Shown one piece after another: positions 10,701 to 18,397 of a stretch of DNA of 64,000 bases. A model generated the notes under the pieces. That model did not search any database and was not told the DNA's origin. It saw only the letters and a program-made list of their open reading frames with translations. The DNA is taken from positions 496,001 through 560,000 of the forward strand of contig CBDHEY010000004.1 of the NCBI GenBank assembly GCA_965262305.1, written 5' to 3'. Both the position numbers and the translations under genes were made by a program. The stretch's first letter is position 1; each line of letters opens with the position of its first letter. The stretch is from CBDHEY01 sp965262305 (GTDB taxonomy: Bacteria; Pseudomonadota; Gammaproteobacteria; Pseudomonadales; Cellvibrionaceae).

Positions 10701-10987
10701 AAATTTCAGTAGAAGGTTTTTTCCATTTGCAAAATCGATTCTCTGGTAAATTTATGAAACCAGATACTAATGAAAACGGATCTGCTATATCGGTGCAACC
10801 AAATTCTTGGAGAGGGAATTGGACGCAATGGAAATTTGAAGAGCGAGATGATGGATTCGGACATCTAATGAATCGTGCAACAGGAAAGTACATCTTCTTA
10901 CCGAACACGTCAAGATCGAATATTACACAGCAACCTTCCTCTTGGCGAGGCGACTTTACTCGCTGGAAATTTGAAGCTGTGCGCTAA
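7739..10987 (+). CDS. Secreted M14 zinc carboxypeptidase with MAM-like, CBM6-like and trefoil modules
   Basis: 1082 residues with a signal peptide (about 1-19). The M14 peptidase is clear. HPREYT gives zinc ligands His190 and Glu193. IPTVNPDG and GIDLNRNFPFAFG are the substrate-pocket motifs. LDVHSSG supplies the third ligand His340, and TVELG the catalytic Glu406. Residues about 576-758 form a beta-sandwich (SFET...WEVN to AIDDIRII) like the MAM-type domain of immune-inhibitor-A proteins. Then follow a linker, a divergent CBM6-like module (796-908), another linker and the trefoil (949-1082). It should release C-terminal residues from peptides made by the neighbouring endoproteases. Same strand and 41-nt gap suggest an operon. 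Confidence 0.88.
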   Translation: MKIQMVFILIYLFSSSANAHNTQTRDVSTLNPLLSQAQIIKVHFDNLSDAMKLAAAFEPMQSRYELGYMLFYLDAQEFTSFFEALELLNLNAELVETITSDFEKKFLENTNLETIPDFPCYRTVEETLASAEDIASSHQSLATLIDIGDSFEKTDGDDDGDPGYDIVSLVLTNSEITGNKPAIILSGSVHPREYTTSEMVMRFAEFLVENYNQDPDITWILDYHEVHIIPTVNPDGRKIAEQQILRRKNLNSNFCPEQPNRGTGIDLNRNFPFAFGDLGGSSGTACSETFRGPFALSEPEAEALMNYLRNVFMDQRAETGPEDYTTPPLRNASGVFLDVHSSGQLMLYPFGRQSPPPGNPGVVTFARKYGFLADHYPQSSSTFGGANGTTKDAVYGELGVASYTVELGTEFFEECEVAENLVFAKNMQALVYSAKVARTPYITSAGPDILNLNIEHGFSINSAVPPGTDITVRAIVDDSRYNNTNGEEPTQNISRAEFSINTPPWLIERTLERMDADDGSFDSEIEKVNGVIETSGLVDGRHTLYVRASDENGDFGAVTALYFYIDSEAKVPSVVFTDSFETDKEWEVNPNNTDSAVDGVWQRGMPESTANTVNNASGPKQLGFVAEGDFAFVTGLNGGGISENDVDGGTTSLRSPAVAIPNSGANLSLSYYLAHTNTAGLEDNLRITVQGENSSKVITEEFGQINDDDAEYTRLNVNLNEFGGETIRILVEVTDNISNGSTTLEAAIDDIRIISSSESSLPTPEPTPAPTVTSTPIATPTPAPMPTSTLRPNLPIEAENGIISGFSSVYSDPTASGGRGVSLQNFIRSSLILEGLPQADSFTVRYAAFSSGQISIRINQREIPDVSFSGTGNDRNNYGEFKVEEFIPENSDIEIFTDGNDASISVDYIVVGTLASPTPEPTPSITITPMPTPTKTADPTPTSSPITDWYFIVHKPTGFKIQSCSQINGIPITSRPNSNAGSCVQWKQISVEGFFHLQNRFSGKFMKPDTNENGSAISVQPNSWRGNWTQWKFEERDDGFGHLMNRATGKYIFLPNTSRSNITQQPSSWRGDFTRWKFEAVR

Positions 10988-11047
10988 AACTTGAACCCGG
11001 TTTAGAATAGATACCGCAAAATTCGTAAAGTCTTATTTGAGGTTTTT

Positions 11048-11893
11048 ATGAATAAAAAAGTTATCTATATTTTCGCTTTTCTAACTATTGGTGAGATAGA
11101 ATCTGTTCTCGCTAGTTCAGAGATACAGCTGAATACAACACCAGAAGAAAAATTTATTCATGCTTCGAATAAAATCAAAGAAGGTGAATTCCTTTATGAA
11201 AGAGCAAACTCTAAAATTGCTGACGCTAATGAACTAAGAAAAAAAATTATTTCAGAAAATTCAAGGCAAGAGGCGAAAAAATTATTTGAACAGGTCCAAA
11301 AATTAGAAAGTGAAGGAGCGAAATATAGAAGCAGTGCAAATGATCTCGCCCTAGAAGGAGAAAAATTAGCAAGGAAGAGCTTTTATGATATGTGGAAATC
11401 CATCATTCCAATTACTGTTCAAATTAATCCTATTGTTCCAGAGATCGAATACGCCGATAAGAGCTCTCCCCAAGTTAAAGGAGATGTTTCCGACGAAACT
11501 GCTGTTCCCAGGATGGATTTAATAATGGGGGATGATCAGCCAAGACCAAACAACATAAATTATGGTTCGTTTGGAGTTTCAAATCAAAAAGATTATTTTG
11601 CTCATGTCGAGAGCTTGCTTATTCCAATTCAACTAAATCAAATGCATGCTTGGGTATTCACCCTAATTGACTCTGCGGCTAAACCGATTTCAAGTGCAAA
11701 TATTGAAATTTTAGGCCATATGCCAGGCCATGTTCACGGTATGCCGACTAGCCCAAAAGTAGTAAAAGAAATTTCTCCTGGCAGATATCTAGTTGAGGGG
11801 ATGAAATTTCAAATGCAAGGATGGTGGGTGATAGAATTTACTATAAGCAAAAATAAAAAATCTGATCATTTTATTTTTAATCTAGAGATATAA
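11048..11893 (+). CDS. Exported coiled-coil protein with C-terminal FixH/YtkA-like domain
   Basis: 281 residues with a probable signal peptide (about 1-22). Residues about 40-115 are charged and heptad-like (ANELRKKII..., KLFEQVQKLESEG), so probably coiled coil. The last ~85 residues contain HMPGHVHGMPTSP followed by PGRYLVEGMKFQMQGWWVIEF. That pattern is typical of FixH/YtkA-like domains, whose His/Met cluster is often linked to copper or redox partners. The next gene, a di-haem peroxidase, begins 2 nt after this stop, so the two are translationally coupled and probably work together. Its molecular role is not established. Confidence 0.65.
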   Translation: MNKKVIYIFAFLTIGEIESVLASSEIQLNTTPEEKFIHASNKIKEGEFLYERANSKIADANELRKKIISENSRQEAKKLFEQVQKLESEGAKYRSSANDLALEGEKLARKSFYDMWKSIIPITVQINPIVPEIEYADKSSPQVKGDVSDETAVPRMDLIMGDDQPRPNNINYGSFGVSNQKDYFAHVESLLIPIQLNQMHAWVFTLIDSAAKPISSANIEILGHMPGHVHGMPTSPKVVKEISPGRYLVEGMKFQMQGWWVIEFTISKNKKSDHFIFNLEI

Positions 11894-11895
11894 GT

Positions 11896-13197
11896 TTGAT
11901 TTTTATCGAAACTTTAATAAAAATTATAAAAAACAAAAACGTTTTTATCTCTTTTGCAATCATTTATTCGATTGCTACTTTAAATTCATGTGTAATTAGT
12001 AAACCTTACGACAATTTATATTTCTTTACAGAAAGAGAAATTGAATTTTTAAACAGCTTTACGTTAGAAACGCTTACGAAAGAACAACTGGACTATTCAA
12101 ATAAGTTTATAAATAACCAAAACGCAGTCGAACTTGGTAGGAAATTATTTTTTGATATACGATTGAGTAAGAGTCAAACCCGCTCCTGTGCTTCTTGTCA
12201 CAATCCAAAGAGAAAATTCACCGATGGGTTAAGTCTGGCACAAGGCGCACAGAAACTAAAAAGGAATACTCCTAGCATATTAGGACTAGCTTACAGTGAT
12301 TGGTTTTATTGGGACGGTAGAAAAGACAGTCTTTGGTCTCAAGCGTTAGCACCTCTTGAGGATCCAAAAGAACAAGGTATTAGCCGTGTTTCGGTTGTAA
12401 AAGTAATCGATAAGTTTTATCGAAAAGAGTACGAAACCATATTTGGTAGCTTTACTCCCAAAGAAAAACTTTATCAACTACCAGCAAATGCTAGCCCAGT
12501 TCAAGATGCTGAAAGTAAGCGTTTATGGGAGCAAATGCTCCAGGACGATAAAGATAATATTAATAAGGTTTTTGTGAATGTGGGTAAAGCCATTGCCGCA
12601 TTTGAGGCAACGCTTTTACCTAATCAATCAAATTTTGATTTTTTTGTCGCAGCAACAAAATCCGGAGATTTAGTAAAACAAAAAAAATATATGAAACCTC
12701 AAGCGGTCAGAGGCATGAGGTTATTTATGGGCAAAGCTAGGTGTGCAAGCTGTCACAACGGACCATTGTTCACCAACTTCGAGTTTCACAATATAGGTGT
12801 TCCCGAGCGAAATAATGTCGATGTTGACTTGGGAAGATTGGTCGGAGCAAAGCTTGCCGCTAATGATGAATTTAATTGTGCATCCAAGTTTAGTGATGCA
12901 AATATAGAGAAAGATTGTGGTGAAATTCGATTTATTAAAAAAGAGGGTCGTGAGCTGATAGGAGCGTTTAAAACTCCGTCTTTACGTAATATTGCTGAAA
13001 CAGGACCTTATATGCATGCCGGTCAGTTTGAGACACTCGAAGACGTTTTAAATCATTACAACAGGCCAACGCCGCCCTATTACGACCCAAAACAACATGA
13101 TGAACGACCGCACTTTGATTTATTACCATTAAATTTTAGTCAGAAAGATTTGCAATCGTTAGTTGTTTTTCTCGAAATGCTTTCCGATAAAAATTAG
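11896..13197 (+). CDS. Di-haem cytochrome c peroxidase (MauG/MbnH-type)
   Basis: 433 residues, apparent TTG start 2 nt downstream of the FixH-like gene. The N-terminus is hydrophobic and ends in LNSC, so either a lipoprotein or a cleaved signal. Two haem c sites are present: CASCH at Cys98-His102 and CASCH at Cys283-His287. Family hallmarks KRNTPS and TGPYMHAGQFETL are also present. This places it in the bacterial cytochrome c peroxidase/MauG/MbnH superfamily, which either detoxifies peroxide or oxidatively modifies a partner protein. The coupling to a FixH-like protein and a following LVIVD protein favours a partner-modifying or redox module over housekeeping detoxification (inference). Confidence 0.85.
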   Translation: MIFIETLIKIIKNKNVFISFAIIYSIATLNSCVISKPYDNLYFFTEREIEFLNSFTLETLTKEQLDYSNKFINNQNAVELGRKLFFDIRLSKSQTRSCASCHNPKRKFTDGLSLAQGAQKLKRNTPSILGLAYSDWFYWDGRKDSLWSQALAPLEDPKEQGISRVSVVKVIDKFYRKEYETIFGSFTPKEKLYQLPANASPVQDAESKRLWEQMLQDDKDNINKVFVNVGKAIAAFEATLLPNQSNFDFFVAATKSGDLVKQKKYMKPQAVRGMRLFMGKARCASCHNGPLFTNFEFHNIGVPERNNVDVDLGRLVGAKLAANDEFNCASKFSDANIEKDCGEIRFIKKEGRELIGAFKTPSLRNIAETGPYMHAGQFETLEDVLNHYNRPTPPYYDPKQHDERPHFDLLPLNFSQKDLQSLVVFLEMLSDKN

Positions 13198-13251
13198 TTT
13201 TAAAAATATAAACATCAAAAATTAAAAAAATATTTTCTACGGAGAGTACCC

Positions 13252-15540
13252 ATGATTACTTACTTGAATAGAGCAAGTATCAGCGTCCTGTTGTTATTGA
13301 TATCTGGATTCGCTAATTCGCATAGCGCATTGTTTCCGGATAATTTCGAATACGATAACAGTGAAGAGGGAGATAAGCCAGGCAAACCAGAAGCGCTTGC
13401 GGAAGTGGTGTGTGAAAATGGGATCGCTGCTGGTTATCCTTGTAATAACGTCAATTTTCTTGCATTAGTAGAGCGTTCCAATCTAGGTCGCGGCGGAAAT
13501 CTTAACGATATTTGGGGCTGGACTGATCCAGCAAGCTTACGCCGTTTTGCGATTGTCGGACAGGTTGATGGTACGTCATTTGTTGAGGTTACCAATGGCG
13601 ATAGTCCTATTTATCTAGGGTTTTTGCGCGCTCACAACAACGGTTCTGGTTCATGGCGGGATATAAAAGTATATCGGGATCATGCGTTTATCGTAGGTGA
13701 TGGAAGTGGTAATTCATCGCATGGACTACAAATATTCAATCTAAGGCAACTGCTCAATGTGAGCAACCCCCAAAACTTTTCAGAAACCGCCCACTTAGAT
13801 AGTTTCGGCCGGTCACACAATATTGTTATTAACGAGGATTCTGGATTTGCTTATGCGGTTGGTTCTAATGTATGTAGTGGAGGTTTGGTTGTGGTTGACA
13901 TTTCCAACCCGACAAGTCCTCGCGACGTTGGATGTTTTTCGTCAGATGGCTATACCCACGATGCTCAATGTGTGAATTACAATGGGCCAGATAACAGCCA
14001 CAGAGGTAAAGAAATCTGCGTTGCTTACAATGAAGATACATTAACTATTGTTGATGTTTCTAACAAGACAAACCCTATTCAACTTTCAAGAACACCTTAT
14101 TCTGGCAGTAATTATACGCATCAAGGTTGGTTCCTCGACGATAATCACGACATCATCATAATGAACGATGAGTTGGATGAGCAAAATAGGGGTCACAATA
14201 CAAAAACCCGTATCTTTGATGTATCAAACTTAGACTCTCCACAATTATTGGGTGAATACCTGGGGCCAACAGGAGCTATTGACCACAATCTCTATACTCT
14301 TAATGGATTGATTTACGAGAGTAATTATCGTGCTGGATTGAGAATTTTATCGTCCGAAAATATCCGTAGTGGATTACTGGAAGAAGTTGCTTTTTTCGAT
14401 ACGATACCCGGATCAAACTCAGCCCAATTTTCAGGTCTTTGGAGTAATTACATTTTCCCCGATGGAATGGTCATTACCAGTGATATTGGCACTGGACTTT
14501 TTGTTTTGCGACCCACTATTTCTGCTAGTTCTCCGCCAAGTCCAACGCCGACTCAAAGACCCACCGCAACGCCCGAACCGATACCTACGCCAACGAATAC
14601 ACCGACCCCAGCGCCCATTGCTTGCGCAGATGATGCTATAAATCTCTCAAGCACAGAGGACTATTCTTCTTCAAGTGAAGGAGAAATATTTGTTGACGCA
14701 AATGGTTGTACAGCTTATTTATCTGGAAACGTTTGGAAAATTACCACAAGCGGTTTCACCATCACGGAAAATTCAGTTGTGGAATTTGAATTTGCCACCA
14801 ATGGAACAGGAGAAATACAAGGTATCGGTTTTGACGAGGATACCGAAGCCAGTTCAGATCGAATATTCCAACTTGCTGGTAGTCAAGATTGGGGTATTTT
14901 GGATTTCAGATATTCAGGAAACGGTGAATTTCAATCGTTTTCAATTCCGGTTGGCAACTTTTATACGGGTTCCAGTTTAGGTTTCGTGCTTGCAAATGAC
15001 AAAGATACTGGTGTTGCAGATAACAACATTGCAGTAAGCAATATAGTCGTTCGTGAATTGACTGTACCAACGCCTCGTCCAACGCCATCTGCCACCCCCG
15101 TAAATCCGACACCCACACCGCCTATTGATGCAGATTGGTTCTTTATCGTACACAAACCGACAGGTTCAAAAATGCATTCGTGTACTGACGTTGACCGGAC
15201 ACCCATTGCAACTCGACCCAATATTAATGCAGGGGATTGTGTACAGTGGCGGTTCATACCCAATGGCGATTTCTTTCATATTCAAAACCGAAAATCAGAG
15301 AAGTATGCAAAACCCGATACGTCTGAAAATGGTTCACCGATATCTGTTGTACCCAATACGTGGACGGGCAATTGGACTCAGTGGCGCTTTGAAGAAACTG
15401 GTGACGGGCATGGTTTTGTGATTAACCGAGCAACGGGAAAACTCATTCACAGAAATGCGCAAGCTAATACGTTGATACGCCAGCAACCCTCTTCATGGCG
15501 TGGTGACTTTACCCGTTGGCAGTTTGAACCAGTCCAATAA
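13252..15540 (+). CDS. Secreted LVIVD-repeat (choice-of-anchor-B type) beta-propeller with trefoil module
   Basis: 762 residues with a signal peptide (cleavage near FANS-H) and ribosome site GGAGAG. Residues about 50-425 resemble the choice-of-anchor-B family: NVNFLALVERSNLGRGGNLNDIWGW, then repeated blocks of the type GLVVVDISNPTSP, TIVDVSNKTNPIQLS and RIFDVSNLDSPQLLG, which fold as a beta-propeller. A PT linker leads to one copy of an unnamed ~145-residue domain (458-605; CTAYLSGNVW, GFDEDTEAS, IPVGNFYTG), another linker, and the trefoil (629-762). No catalytic residues are evident. It may be a surface scaffold or a substrate of the adjacent di-haem enzyme. Confidence 0.78.
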   Translation: MITYLNRASISVLLLLISGFANSHSALFPDNFEYDNSEEGDKPGKPEALAEVVCENGIAAGYPCNNVNFLALVERSNLGRGGNLNDIWGWTDPASLRRFAIVGQVDGTSFVEVTNGDSPIYLGFLRAHNNGSGSWRDIKVYRDHAFIVGDGSGNSSHGLQIFNLRQLLNVSNPQNFSETAHLDSFGRSHNIVINEDSGFAYAVGSNVCSGGLVVVDISNPTSPRDVGCFSSDGYTHDAQCVNYNGPDNSHRGKEICVAYNEDTLTIVDVSNKTNPIQLSRTPYSGSNYTHQGWFLDDNHDIIIMNDELDEQNRGHNTKTRIFDVSNLDSPQLLGEYLGPTGAIDHNLYTLNGLIYESNYRAGLRILSSENIRSGLLEEVAFFDTIPGSNSAQFSGLWSNYIFPDGMVITSDIGTGLFVLRPTISASSPPSPTPTQRPTATPEPIPTPTNTPTPAPIACADDAINLSSTEDYSSSSEGEIFVDANGCTAYLSGNVWKITTSGFTITENSVVEFEFATNGTGEIQGIGFDEDTEASSDRIFQLAGSQDWGILDFRYSGNGEFQSFSIPVGNFYTGSSLGFVLANDKDTGVADNNIAVSNIVVRELTVPTPRPTPSATPVNPTPTPPIDADWFFIVHKPTGSKMHSCTDVDRTPIATRPNINAGDCVQWRFIPNGDFFHIQNRKSEKYAKPDTSENGSPISVVPNTWTGNWTQWRFEETGDGHGFVINRATGKLIHRNAQANTLIRQQPSSWRGDFTRWQFEPVQ

Positions 15541-15565
15541 CAAAGTTTTGAATTCAGTTTTATGT

Positions 15566-15597
15566 ATTTTTAGAAATAACATGTTTCTTCTAAAAAT
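15566..15597. other. AT-rich 10-bp inverted repeat between secreted-protein genes
   Basis: ATTTTTAGAA (15566-15575) and TTCTAAAAAT (15588-15597) are perfect complements around a 12-nt loop. There is no T-run after it on the + strand. It could be a weak transcription-termination or RNA-stability hairpin between the LVIVD protein and the metzincin. Confidence 0.35.
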
Positions 15598-15636
15598 TGC
15601 GATCGGTAATAAAAATAAAAAATATAGGCTAGAGAG

Positions 15637-18300
15637 ATGTACAACTATTTAACGTGTAAATTTAAAAAGCAAATAAAAATAATAGCTGGGCTAATGGCTA
15701 TTGTCGTGTCTAGTTTTTCTTCTGGACAAAATTTTAAGATCCATTCAGCTCAACCCATCGATATTAAATCGGTGGAATCTTATAGTGGTTCGTTATCTAT
15801 AAGTTTTAGTGCATATGGGAAAACCTTCGATACGGAATTAACTATTAACGAAGAACTACTTTCGGAATTTAAAGACGGATCGTTTTCATTAGACCAAATA
15901 TATAAAGGTACACTAAAAAATAATGAAGACTCGTGGGTGAGATTGTCCTTTGTAAATGGACGTTGGACTGGCGCGATTCATGATGGAACAGAGCTTTATC
16001 TGGTGGATAATTTCGATACGCTCAAAGGAGAGCTTACGGAAAGCGCCGTGAACGAAATGAAAGCGAATGGCGTTTCTGAAATCTTGGTTAAGGCCTCAGA
16101 TATGGAAAGAATTGGTGGCTGTGGTATGGCTCACAAAAGTACCGGCAACGTCTACGGAGATATTGTCACAGCCCTGGAACAAGACGCGGGCAATTTTACT
16201 GAGGAAGTAGACGCACTGCAAAATGGAATACCCGAAGCCACGCGACAACTGAATATTTCAATTGTAACAGATACTGAATTTAATAATCGAGTTAATGGCG
16301 ATCCTCAAAGTGAAGCCATTGCTTTACTCAATGTTGCTAATGGGATTTTCGATGCTCAAATTAATTTGCAACTAGGTGTTGAAGAAGTTCGCGTCTTATC
16401 TGATAACGGCACATTAACATCAACAAACGCGAGTAATTTATTGGGTGCGTTCCGCACTTACACCAACAATCAATTAAGAAATCCTGGTTTGACACATTTG
16501 TTCACCGGTAAAGATATGGATGGCGGCACGGTAGGAATAGCTTATTTGAGTGCGGCTTGTGGGAGTAGTGGAAACGGTGTTTCTGAAGCTTTAAGAGGAT
16601 CATCTGGTGCGCTTATTATCACCCATGAAATTGGCCATAACCTCGGTGCTCCGCACGATAATCAAAGTGGTTCTGCCTGTGCGAGCACGCCGGGTAACTT
16701 TATTATGAACCCATCTATTAACGGTAGTAGAGAATTTTCTCAATGTAGCCGAGATCAAATGAATAATTTCCTTACTCGTGCAAATTGTTTGGTAGACCCA
16801 GGTCCAACACCTACTCCGTCTCCCACACCAAATCCAATTGCATGTGAACCTGGTGCACTCAATTTAGAAAACACACAAGACTACTCATCATCTAACACTG
16901 GCGAAATTTTTATTGATGCGAATGGTTGTACTGCCTATTTAAGTGGAAATATTTGGCAGATCACAAACGATCAATTTGAAATAAACGCAAACACGATTGT
17001 TGAATTTGATTTTGCATCCAACGGTAGGGGTGAAATTATTGGTGTTGGCTTTGATGAAAACACAGAAGCTAGCGCTGACCGTGTTTTCCAATTAGGTGGA
17101 AGCCAATCGGATTGGGGCATCACTAATTTCTCATACACAGGGAATGGAGAATTCCAAACCTTTTCTATTCCGGTTGGTGAATTCTTCACGGGTTCTGGAT
17201 TTGGGTTCGTGATCGCGAATGATAAAGACGAAGGTGCTCAAGATAATCAGGTAACAGTGAGTAACGTTATAATCACGTCCGGTATTAACCCAACACCGTC
17301 TCCTACTCCAACACCGTCTCTTACTCCGACGCCAACCCCAACGAATACCCCGACCCCAACGCCGATTGAGTGTGTTGATGGGGCTGTAAATCTCTCAAGT
17401 AATGAGGATTATTCTTCAGCAAGTACTGGCGAGGTGTTTGTCGATGCTAATGGCTGTACTGCATATCTCTCTGGAAATATTTGGCGGATCACAACGGAAG
17501 GTTTTACTATTACTGAAAATACCGTTGTTGAATTCGAATTCGCAACCAATGGTACGGGAGAAATCCAAGGCGTTGGATTTGACGAAGATACCGAGGCTAG
17601 TGCGGATCGAATTTTCCAACTGGCGGGAAGTCAAGATTGGGGTATTTTAGATTTCAGATATACTGGAAATGGTGAATTTCAATCCTTCTCGATTCCAGTT
17701 GGTAATTTCTTTACCGGCCCAAGTTTAGGGTTTGTTCTGGCAAATGATAAGGATGAAGGCACTGCTGACAATACAATATCAGTGAGTAACCTTGTCATTC
17801 GTGAGTTGGCGACGCCTACTCCAACGCCGACGCCAAGTCCATCTCCAACTCCAGCTGCGCCGACGCCAACTCCTACACCACCAGTTGATGCTGATTGGTT
17901 CTTTATAGTTCATAAACCAACAGGTTCAAAACTACACTCGTGTTCTGAAGTAGACCTTACCCCAATAGCTACTCGACCAAACGCGAATGCGGGTCCTTGC
18001 GTTCAATGGCGTCAGATACCCAATGGTGAATTCTTCCATATTCAAAATCGTAGATCAGAAAAATACGTGAAGCCAGACACCGCGGAGAATGGGTCGCCTA
18101 TTTCTGTGGTTCCAAATACTTGGGTTGGGAATTGGACCCAATGGCGATACGAATCTACTAACGATGGCTTTGGGTATTTGATAAACCGTGCGACAGGTAA
18201 GCTGATTCATCGAAATGCACAAGCTAACACTTTGATTAGGCAACAACCCTCATCATGGCGTGGTGACTTTACGCGATGGCAATTCGAGGCTGCACAATAG
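15637..18300 (+). CDS. Secreted metzincin (reprolysin-like) metalloprotease with two jelly-roll-like modules and trefoil
   Basis: 887 residues with an N-terminal signal (cleavage near SSG-Q). An N-terminal pro-region (about 30-170) contains LYKG/SWVRLS-type motifs shared with the two other metzincins in the window. The zinc site HEIGHNLGAPHD gives His330, Glu331, His334 and His340, with a downstream Met-turn FIMNPSI. Two copies of the unnamed ~145-residue domain follow (about 403-548 and 579-725), separated by PT linkers, then the trefoil (754-887). The domain pair differs between copies, so the duplication is not recent. The two paralogues at 50.6 and 53.2 kb have the same protease but end in a GlyGly-CTERM-like tail. 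Confidence 0.87.
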   Translation: MYNYLTCKFKKQIKIIAGLMAIVVSSFSSGQNFKIHSAQPIDIKSVESYSGSLSISFSAYGKTFDTELTINEELLSEFKDGSFSLDQIYKGTLKNNEDSWVRLSFVNGRWTGAIHDGTELYLVDNFDTLKGELTESAVNEMKANGVSEILVKASDMERIGGCGMAHKSTGNVYGDIVTALEQDAGNFTEEVDALQNGIPEATRQLNISIVTDTEFNNRVNGDPQSEAIALLNVANGIFDAQINLQLGVEEVRVLSDNGTLTSTNASNLLGAFRTYTNNQLRNPGLTHLFTGKDMDGGTVGIAYLSAACGSSGNGVSEALRGSSGALIITHEIGHNLGAPHDNQSGSACASTPGNFIMNPSINGSREFSQCSRDQMNNFLTRANCLVDPGPTPTPSPTPNPIACEPGALNLENTQDYSSSNTGEIFIDANGCTAYLSGNIWQITNDQFEINANTIVEFDFASNGRGEIIGVGFDENTEASADRVFQLGGSQSDWGITNFSYTGNGEFQTFSIPVGEFFTGSGFGFVIANDKDEGAQDNQVTVSNVIITSGINPTPSPTPTPSLTPTPTPTNTPTPTPIECVDGAVNLSSNEDYSSASTGEVFVDANGCTAYLSGNIWRITTEGFTITENTVVEFEFATNGTGEIQGVGFDEDTEASADRIFQLAGSQDWGILDFRYTGNGEFQSFSIPVGNFFTGPSLGFVLANDKDEGTADNTISVSNLVIRELATPTPTPTPSPSPTPAAPTPTPTPPVDADWFFIVHKPTGSKLHSCSEVDLTPIATRPNANAGPCVQWRQIPNGEFFHIQNRRSEKYVKPDTAENGSPISVVPNTWVGNWTQWRYESTNDGFGYLINRATGKLIHRNAQANTLIRQQPSSWRGDFTRWQFEAAQ

Positions 18301-18309
18301 AATCAAGTT

Positions 18310-18331
18310 AAAGGGTGTTTTACGCCCTTTT
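18310..18331 (+). terminator. Possible weak intrinsic terminator
   Basis: AAAGGGTGT (18310-18318) pairs with ACGCCCTTT (18322-18330) using one G-U pair and a 3-nt loop, right after the metzincin stop. The T-run is short (four), so termination would be partial. Confidence 0.5.
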
Positions 18332-18397
18332 GATTAATAGATAACAGGTTAAATTAAAAATATATAAAATTTTCTAGAGGTGACTGAGGTCTTTGAT

